From Blastomussa wellsi (Eukaryota > Cnidaria > Anthozoa > Scleractinia > Plerogyridae): a stretch of DNA of 64,000 nucleotides. Within the stretch, counting starts at the first letter, position 1. Every line of letters starts with the position of its first letter. Shown one piece after another: positions 57,774 to 64,000 of this stretch. The stretch lies in contig OX393565.1 of the NCBI GenBank assembly GCA_947652115.1, positions 25,309,023 through 25,373,022 of the forward strand. The letters run 5' to 3'. Position numbers and translations under genes: made by a program. The notes below the pieces were generated by a model, which did no database searches, was not told where the DNA came from, and saw only the letters and a program-made list of their open reading frames with translations.

Positions 57774-59650
57774 TCAGCTGTTTTGTTGATTTTCACTCTG
57801 GTTTGATGGCTGCTCTTCTCCTGTTTTAGTGAATGCGAGCCCTTCAAGAATTCTGTATGTTCCAACACCAAAAAGACCTATTAAATACAGAAATACAAAT
57901 ATGTTACTTTCAAACTAAGAAAACTGTGAACACCTGAAATATCTAGGGGAGGGTGCAGGAGGTGTGTACCCCTCCCTGAGATGACCTGCGCCTTTCTAAA
58001 ATAACAAGTATGATTCTGCTTACGTCATCTGTAGGTTACGTCATTCCCTAGAGGTGCACCACCTCCTAAGAAAAATCCTGGATCCGCCCTTGGTAGTGAC
58101 CAATCACAATAAATTTCTGCAGACAACCTTCAAACTAATTGCCGTTACTATTTGCAGTTGTTTTTTCTCGCACCTGATTCATACCTGCCAACTCTCCCGG
58201 TTTTAGTGGGAGTCTCCAAGTTTTTGATGAAATCTCCCGGTATCTCGGTTAGAGCACCAAATCTCCTGGGAAATACCTACCATTTTTTCATTAATTTTAA
58301 TTAGTTGTTTTTGAGCTGCCAAGAAGGAAAATAGCTGTTTTCGATCGAAAAAAAAAAAAAAACAAACAGAGCAATAAAGGCGACTAGCTTTGACGTTCGG
58401 GTGACAAGAAAAATGTACGTTTTTCACTTCATGTAGAGTTCATGAGAAGTCTCAACACATGCTTCATGAAGCATACTTGAAATGTTTTATGTAAAATTAA
58501 GATTTCTAGACGTCTCCAGATTTTTGTACCCTGGGGTTGGCATGTATGCAGATTGGCTCTTTCCTTGTAACACAATAACATTCCATAAATATTTCTGGCA
58601 TTCATGGTTTTCTTAGATTTACAGTATATAAGTGTAGGGCAGGATTTGCACAACTCCTGCTTACATGCGATAGGTATGAGTGCTCAAATTTGATGAGCCT
58701 AGGCAAGTAAAACAACATAACTCAGTACCTATTTATCACGGCTCATATGTGGAGGTTGTGTGATACTTTAGTGATAGTAATTATTCAACAAAATCATGAC
58801 TACATGTACTATGCATACTAGGCGCATTTGGAAAATTAAGCTTTGTAATTACTCCTCTGGAATTCTTTAGGGCAACTTCAGAAATTCTCAAAAGTCTTCG
58901 GATTGACTCTGGATATCTTTGGAGGAGTTTGTACCAATTTTCACAAGATTTAGGACAACTTTGAGCCACCTTTGGAAGAGTTCAGGTCACTTTCTGAAAT
59001 CTTTGGAGGACTTCAGGACAACTTTGGAAACCTGGGGGGAGGGGGGGGGGTACTTGCATTATACATGATGGGGGGTTTAACAGAGCTACATTTTGCAAAC
59101 CCAAAAGAATACAGTCGGGCCTGAAATTTTAGGCCCAAAAAAACACCTGGCATCAAAATTTCCTACCCAAAAAAATACAAAACTCAAATACCTCAATACA
59201 GATTTATTACATCAAAAAGATCATGTAATGCATGACAAATTGCCAGGCCTTTCCCACGACTCCAAAATTCACATTAAGCCTTTTTCTTCCAAGTTCCCAA
59301 TATAAATTCTCTCCACTGTAAGCCTCGTATTTCTTATAAAGTTAGTTCAGAAAAATTCATTTCTTGATTTTAACAGACTTCCAGGACTTTCCAGGACTTT
59401 TCAGTCCTGGAAAATGCCATAATGAAATTCCAGGACTTTCCAGGTTCCCCCCCCCCCCCTGTAATGCTATTGCTGTCATCTGTGTTTTCAACATACCTAC
59501 ACCAAACAATCCAATCGTCACCTTGGCCTCCAGGTTTGAAGCTGGGACACTTTTGAGAGTTCCAAACATAACCATTCCACAAAGATAGAACACAGCGGCA
59601 TTGACGAACTTGCATGATGCACAATTCTCTCGAAATTTTATATCAAACAT
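57774..59650 (-). CDS. Small two-TM CxxC protein, possibly DMAC1/TMEM261-like
   Basis: Two exons: 59497-59650 and 57774-57877, 258 bases, 85 residues. Exon 1 starts MFDIKFRENCASCKFVNAAV, with a CASC motif followed by a hydrophobic stretch (FYLCGMVMFGTL) and, after a short polar turn, a second hydrophobic segment KVTIGLFGV. The donor is GTAG|GTATGT; exon 2 begins after TTAATAG in phase and continues GLFGVGTYRILEGLAF, then a polar tail ending QQNS. The CxxC-TM-loop-TM plan and size recall DMAC1 (TMEM261), an assembly factor for the distal membrane arm of mitochondrial complex I; the match is by general layout only. The GLFGVG words on both sides of the junction are odd. The intron carries nested repeats. 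Confidence 0.55.
57915..58620. mobile_element. Mariner-type MITE, copy 4, with two later insertions
   Basis: Left end AAAACTGTGAACACCTGAAA and right end TTTCTGGCATTCATGGTTTT are the arms of the family seen at 26835-27060. Between them, family words GTAGTGACCAATCACAATAA (from 58093) and ATTGGCTCTTTCCTTG (58552) are separated by foreign blocks at about 57950-58092 and 58182-58550. Confidence 0.6.
58182..58550. repeat. CATACCTGCCAACTCTCCCGG-type repeat
   Basis: Begins CATACCTGCCAACTCTCCCG and ends GGGGTTGGCATGTATG, inverted ends of about 16 bases, with several GGGAGTCTCC and AATCTCCCGG words inside. It interrupts the MITE at 57915-58620. I recognise the motif as a common invertebrate genomic repeat but not its class. 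Confidence 0.55.
59379..59450. repeat. Repeated CCAGGACTTTCC words with hairpin
   Basis: CTTCCAGGACTTTCCAGGAC and AGTCCTGGAAAATG pair, followed by another CCAGGACTTTCCAGG and a C-tract. Simple fold-back repeat in the intron of the small gene 57774-59650. Confidence 0.6.
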
Positions 59651-60949
59651 CCTTACGAATGAATTCCAGTCGTTTGCTTTCTCCTGGCAAGTAAGTTATT
59701 AATAAACTACTCAGAATTTATTGCACAGGATTACTGAAAAAAAGGCAGGGTCACTCCTTTTTACATCGACACCCATCCATTTTCCCAGCCACCCCTCCCA
59801 CAACCTTGTTCCCATTCTAACAGATCCAAGGTGCTTTCCATATGCATTTACAGACATCAAGGTTTTAAAGTCTATGCCAAGTCATCTAAATGCCACTTAA
59901 AATAAGTCGACTATTGTTGTACAGAAATACATCAATTGCACTTTTGAAATCCCCAGCAAAAATGTTTATTGCAACCAATACAAAATGCAACCTGCCACAA
60001 ATGCGATTTTCTGACGTAGATTCTAAAATCACATTTCAGATCAGGTATCCTTTAATTGCTTGAGTGACGAGTCAGGAAAAAAAGTTGACCTTTTCCAGTG
60101 GGATTAAGAAAAATCTGTCATTTCTGAGCAGGGTGTCGCGGTGGCAATTCTTGGGGGGGGGGGGGTGGTTGGCTTATCATGTCTAAGGGGTAGGGAATGG
60201 TAAATTAGAGACTGCGAGAACACGAGACGCACATAACTATTGAAAAAACGAGACTGCGAGACTCACGAAATTCCACTAAAATTTTGTGAGACTAGAACTT
60301 CTTAAAGGATCATCCACCACCCCTATGCTAGGGTTCTGTAACAGTTTGATTACTGCATTTGATCTTGACTTCAGGAGCATAATAGAAGGTACTAAAAAAT
60401 TGAAATAGTAATCTAGTCACTTATTAATTTGCAAGGGGTGGGGGCATTTTCCGGGAGGGTGTTGCCTTGGGTGGGGGGGGGGGGGGCAGATGTTGAAGCT
60501 TCAATTTGACTGGTATATTACACAAAAATGATAATGTGTAACAGGCTAAAATTCTTTGGGACAATTAAACGTGTCATGCTCTGTACAATATTCAGAGCTG
60601 ATACTTTTGTAGCTCGATCAAACTAATGTGCCCTTTTTATGCTAAATAATGTCAAAAATATTGTAAACAAAGATTTACGGTAGGGTAGAAGCTCTCGTAA
60701 GCTTGTAATTCTACTGGTAGCAGTTGCTATTGTTTTAGGGGCTAGGGGCATTGTTCCTGTTGTTTATTCTATTATCCTCTTAAGGCATTGCAAGCCATTC
60801 ATGTGAGACCTTACGAGAGCTGCTACCTCACCCAAGATTTGCCAATACGAACATGCCTTCGAATGCATCTGTCATCTTCGCTCCCAGCCTGAGGGGCATT
60901 TCGCAAGAAGGATGTCTGGGCTTTCCGCCAAAAAATCCATACTGATGAC

Positions 60950-61230
60950 GTTAACCACTAATGAGCGAATCGAGGAATAGTGGGTCATGTGTTGTTTATA
61001 TAGAGAAAGATGGAGCTTCGCTATTGGTTGGTGCCTGGCAACGTGAAAACAACGGAATAAATTAGTTGAATGAAAAGCATTCGTTGATACCGTGAGGATT
61101 AAGAGTGCCGATTTCTTCAATTCGCTCCGACGAAGGGCTAACGCTCGAAACGTCATCTCTTGAATCTCTTTACGGTGGCCAATTCACATTATCAACCCAA
61201 TTGGTAAAACCAAATTATATTGTTATACTT

Positions 61231-61273
<43 letters not shown>

Positions 61274-61280
61274 CTATTCA
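60950..61280 (+). mobile_element. Penelope-derived sequence
   Basis: Hammerhead-like core at 61127-61153 (CCGACGAAGGGC, TAACGCTCGAAACGTC), then CTCTTTACGGTGGCCAATTC and the tail GATGCAGCACCACAGTTTCT. The upstream part, including AAGATGGAGCTTCGCTATTG, is the reverse complement of 28645-28765, so the two halves are inverted relative to the copy in T4. Confidence 0.65.
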
Positions 61281-61785
61281 TAAAGCACTTAGTTTTGCTC
61301 TTATTTCCCAAACACTTAAAATCACAAATCAGTAAAATCTTTGTTATAGCTTTAGTGTGGCTTCATGATCCTGCCGCAGAGATGGAAATAACGGCCAGTG
61401 ATTGGTAATTACCGATCAAATTTGCCAGCCAAAAATGAAATAAAGTAAAGGGGTAAAGGTAAAAGCGCAGACGTCCATCTTGTGAAACGCTCCTCGGGCC
61501 GAGAGTGAAGACGACAGCTGTATTTGCAGGCTATCGAAGGTTTATCTCCGGGTATTAAAGAACCTGTGGTATTTTTCTTTGTTTTGGGTAAATTGTTTTC
61601 TTTTACTATAATTATTGCTAAGATGGAGTCCTTTTTGTTGTATTCTGAAGTTTAGATCATGCATCATTTAATAATGAAATAAAAGTTAAGCTTGCGTTGT
61701 TGCAATAGCAAAATCATGGCTTATGTGCATTTTGCGACTAAAATTTTCGAACTTGTGACTAAATTTTTGCAGCTGGTCGCAAAAT

Positions 61786-62036
61786 GGGCCATTCCATTTA
61801 ATATCCGCACCCCCTCTATTGAGGGTCTTTGCTGTCTACCCCCTCAGAAATAGCTCTTAAAGACGCCCTCAGGAAAGCAAGATCAAAGTGCCGACACAAT
61901 CCCCCCTTCAGAAAAACGAAGAGATCAAAGCCGCCGACAAGGTGCCCCATCCGAAACAACGTTTAAGACCCCCCTAGGATTTCCTTGACCAGTGGGGGGG
62001 GGGGGGGGGGTGGTGGATAAAAAAATGGAATGGTCC
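61786..62036. repeat. Inverted-end repeat with C/G tracts
   Basis: Left end GGGCCATTCCATTTAATATC, right end GGATAAAAAAATGGAATGGTCC-like complement, with CCCTCAGAAA words and a long G-tract inside. Related to 49480-49730. Probably a degraded DNA element. Confidence 0.55.
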
Positions 62037-62315
62037 AATATCAACCTGAGTATTTTTTTAATTTCAAGCACTGCGGCTATGCTTTCATATTTTACAGCAT
62101 TCTTGCACCGACAGTCTCCTTTTCAACTGGTTAGCAACTGGGAAGAGTGAGGCTTCTGGGACCGTAACTGGATTGAAATTCGAATGAAAGTCGTACTCGT
62201 ACTCCGATCTGAAGGTCATTTTCCCGGGTTTATTTTATCGATTTTATATACATCACTCGGTGGCCATGGTGATTTTCACAGTGAATACCCTAACATTAAC
62301 AGAAGATCACAGTAC

Positions 62316-62393
62316 CTTCCCATCCGGGGTGGTTTCTATTTCAGGCAGTTTTTCTAGCGGCTTAAACCTCTCATCTTTGCTCGAAGAATCCAT
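62316..62393 (-). CDS. Candidate first exon of an unidentified divergent gene
   Basis: ATG 62393 opens a frame of 26 codons, MDSSSKDERFKPLEKLPEIE then TTPDGK, ending at AAG|GTACTG; read on, it would stop two codons later. The polar composition and the position 259 bases from the CCT4 start, on the opposite strand, suggest a head-to-head gene pair. I found no second exon I would defend and do not recognise the protein. Confidence 0.4.
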
Positions 62394-62652
62394 TTTTCTC
62401 CTGAAGCAAAATTTCAAACGCCACGCATTCCCCACGTACGTCATGTACGCTCACTTGAATTTTACCTTTTTTGGTACCTACCGCTGAACAGTAGTCGTTG
62501 CGTATTCATTTCCTGCCGGTGTGGCTGAGCGAGGATTTTGAGGACATTTGAAAGTTGCTTCACAGAATCCAAAGTAATCGGTTTTCAAGATAATTTTATT
62601 AGGCTTCTTGAACATTCCAGAGAAAGGATATTCATTAACAAATTCAGCCATA

Positions 62653-62891
62653 ATGCCTGAAGTACAAGGGAAGTCAAATAATGCAAGTTCTGGTGGAAGC
62701 AACAAGCAGGGTGCTTTCAAAGACAAGGACAAGCCCACGGAGATTCGGAAGAGCAACATCATTGCAGCAAAAGGTGAGCAATTCTCCTTTGACGTTGATA
62801 CCCAAGATAAACTTACATATAACGTGTTGGTTTCACAGCTGTTGCTGATGCCATAAGAACCAGTCTTGGACCTAAAGGGATGGATAAAATG
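62653..62891 (+). CDS. T-complex chaperonin subunit delta (CCT4), first two exons
   Basis: Exon 1 is 62653-62773 (MPEVQGKSNNASSGGSNKQG onward, then DKPTEIRKSNIIAAK) and ends AAAG|GTGAGC. Exon 2 is 62839-62891 after TTTCACAG and reads AVADAIRTSLGPKGMDKM, ending ATG|GTGAGT. The segment IRKSNIIAAKAVADAIRTSL is the conserved N-terminus of CCT4, including its TSLGPKGMDKM nucleotide-binding motif. CCT4 is one of eight subunits of the cytosolic TRiC/CCT ring that folds actin and tubulin. The phase is consistent across the intron. Further exons are beyond the right edge; the following 1.1 kb is intron 2. An in-frame ATG 15 codons upstream is less likely, as the family starts MPE. Confidence 0.95.
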
Positions 62892-64000
62892 GTGAGTGGT
62901 CGTGTTTTAGACATGAGACCGTACATTTTTGTGAGTGTTTCACGTTTTGTACATTGACTGCACTTCTACCTCGTCAGTTCTGTCCAGTTTCGTCCCTTAG
63001 GTTTTAGACTCTTCATTCTCATTTAGATATAAGGTCACTATTTTTTTAGATTGACAAGACTGACAGCTGTCAACTTTGACAACTACATGTACACATACAT
63101 GTATGCCTGCGGATTATCAGTCAGCTTATGATCTCTTAGTATAGTTTTTTATACACTTTTTGGAGCATCTTGTTAAAGATTAAAGATTTAGATGTTTCTC
63201 TGTGTCAACATGTCTGGCAGTTGACAGATTTCAGCCTGGGGAAGGGGGGGGGGGGGGGACTCACAGTATACATGACAGGGGGATCTGATGTATTTTTTAC
63301 TCTGTATTTTATTTGGGTCAAAAGATCTGCAACATCTTTTTTTAGATCTTAAAAAATACTAACCGAGCGCAAGGGCCGTACTGGGGAATACTGGCCTGAG
63401 GTCGTGGCAGTACAGACTGAGCGCAGCGAGGTCTGTACAAAAATGACTGAGGGCCAATATTCCCCAATACGGCTTGAGCAAGCTAGGCTAGTAAGTAGTT
63501 TATTCTATGGCTCTCGGATCATGCATGCTTGTTAAAAACACACTTTTGGTGCCTTGAATTTAGAGGTTTTACGCCGTAACATGTCTTGATGCTACGAAAA
63601 ACTCCACGATTTTTAAAACATTTTGGTCTTTAAATCATAGTATTTTATTAGTTTTCTTTCTGTAGTAGTTCTAGTTCAAAGTGAGTGAAGAGTGAAGAGT
63701 GAAGAGTGAGTGAAGTACAGGCTAACTTAGTGTCAAACATTATAATCCTAGTATGAGTAGTAGCACAAGAAGAATCAGTGAAAGATTTCCAACTGGACAC
63801 TGAGTATGCATAAAACCTTCATGTCCAGCTGCCAGACAAAGAGATATCATAATAAATTATTTGGTTAAGAGCAAACACCTTCATTGTATTTGTTTTTATG
63901 ATTAGATTAGCTGCCGCAATATGGCTGTCACATTCAGGCTTTTAGGCAGATGGCTGTGTAGGTGTCCTATGGACAGCCACTTTTTAATGATTAAAAGCCT
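62892..64000. other. CCT4 intron 2, to the window edge
   Basis: No third exon (expected to encode the ITNDGATIL region) is seen. The stretch has a G-tract near 63245, an imperfect inverted repeat around 63360-63490 (GCAAGGGCCGTACTGGGGAA with TTCCCCAATACGGCTTGAGC), and short AGTGAAG repeats near 63690. Confidence 0.6.
63360..63490. repeat. Imperfect inverted repeat
   Basis: AACCGAGCGCAAGGGCCGTA and ACTGGGGAATACTGGCC pair with GGCCAATATTCCCCA and ATACGGCTTGAGCAAGC, centre near 63422. Likely a small fold-back element. Confidence 0.55.

Larger units (their letters stand above)
59651..62315. other. Repeat-rich spacer
   Basis: No gene recognised apart from listed repeats. G-tracts occur near 60154 and 60473. 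An imperfect inverted repeat (GGTAGGGTAGAAGCTCTCGT near 60678, ACGAGAGCTGCTACCTCACC near 60813) suggests a small MITE at about 60675-60835. Confidence 0.45.

Overview
The window looks like nuclear DNA from a marine invertebrate, most likely an anthozoan cnidarian such as a stony coral. It is AT-rich, has short exons with GT-AG introns, and carries an expanded family of TRAF genes. It is crowded with transposons of types common in cnidarians: DIRS, Penelope-like, Harbinger, mariner and MULE-type MITEs, LINE fragments and tRNA-derived SINEs. The organism is inferred from this overall character, not from a diagnostic gene. There is one assembly gap of exactly 200 N (3801-4000).

The main content, 1.6-50.2 kb, is an array of six TRAF6-like genes, called T1 to T6 here from left to right. 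Each has, or had, the same seven-exon plan: a RING exon; a very short exon that completes the RING; four exons encoding TRAF-type zinc fingers; and a large last exon holding a coiled coil plus the MATH (TRAF-C) domain. T1 (1643-6195, partial), T2 (7476-12877), T3 (14980-21575), T4 (27097-33668) and T6 (43477-50150) are on the minus strand. T5 (34198-40187) is on the plus strand, head to head with T4 and 529 bases from it. I joined exons by splice sites and reading phase; T2 to T6 give uninterrupted proteins of about 442, 470, 446, 415 and 438 residues. T1 is broken: a 1.8-kb DNA transposon with long inverted termini and a 6-base target duplication sits inside its second exon. The family has two forms of exon 2, 64 bases in T3, T4 and T5 and 52 bases in T1, T2 and T6. 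T5 has lost a loop of the MATH domain, and T3 has a six-unit heptad repeat in its coiled coil. TRAF proteins are known as ubiquitin ligases and adaptors downstream of TNF, IL-1 and Toll-type receptors; that these six act in immunity or symbiosis is inference only.

From 51.3 to 56.0 kb lies an apparently complete DIRS retrotransposon with open gag-like, RT/RNase H and tyrosine recombinase frames. To its right are a small two-exon gene for an 85-residue membrane protein (57774-59650, minus; possibly DMAC1/TMEM261-like), repeats, and the first two exons of the chaperonin gene CCT4 (62653 onward, plus). CCT4 starts 259 bases from a short divergent candidate exon on the minus strand. Most of the remaining sequence is introns and spacer carrying mobile elements, many with recognisable terminal repeats and target duplications, listed individually below.
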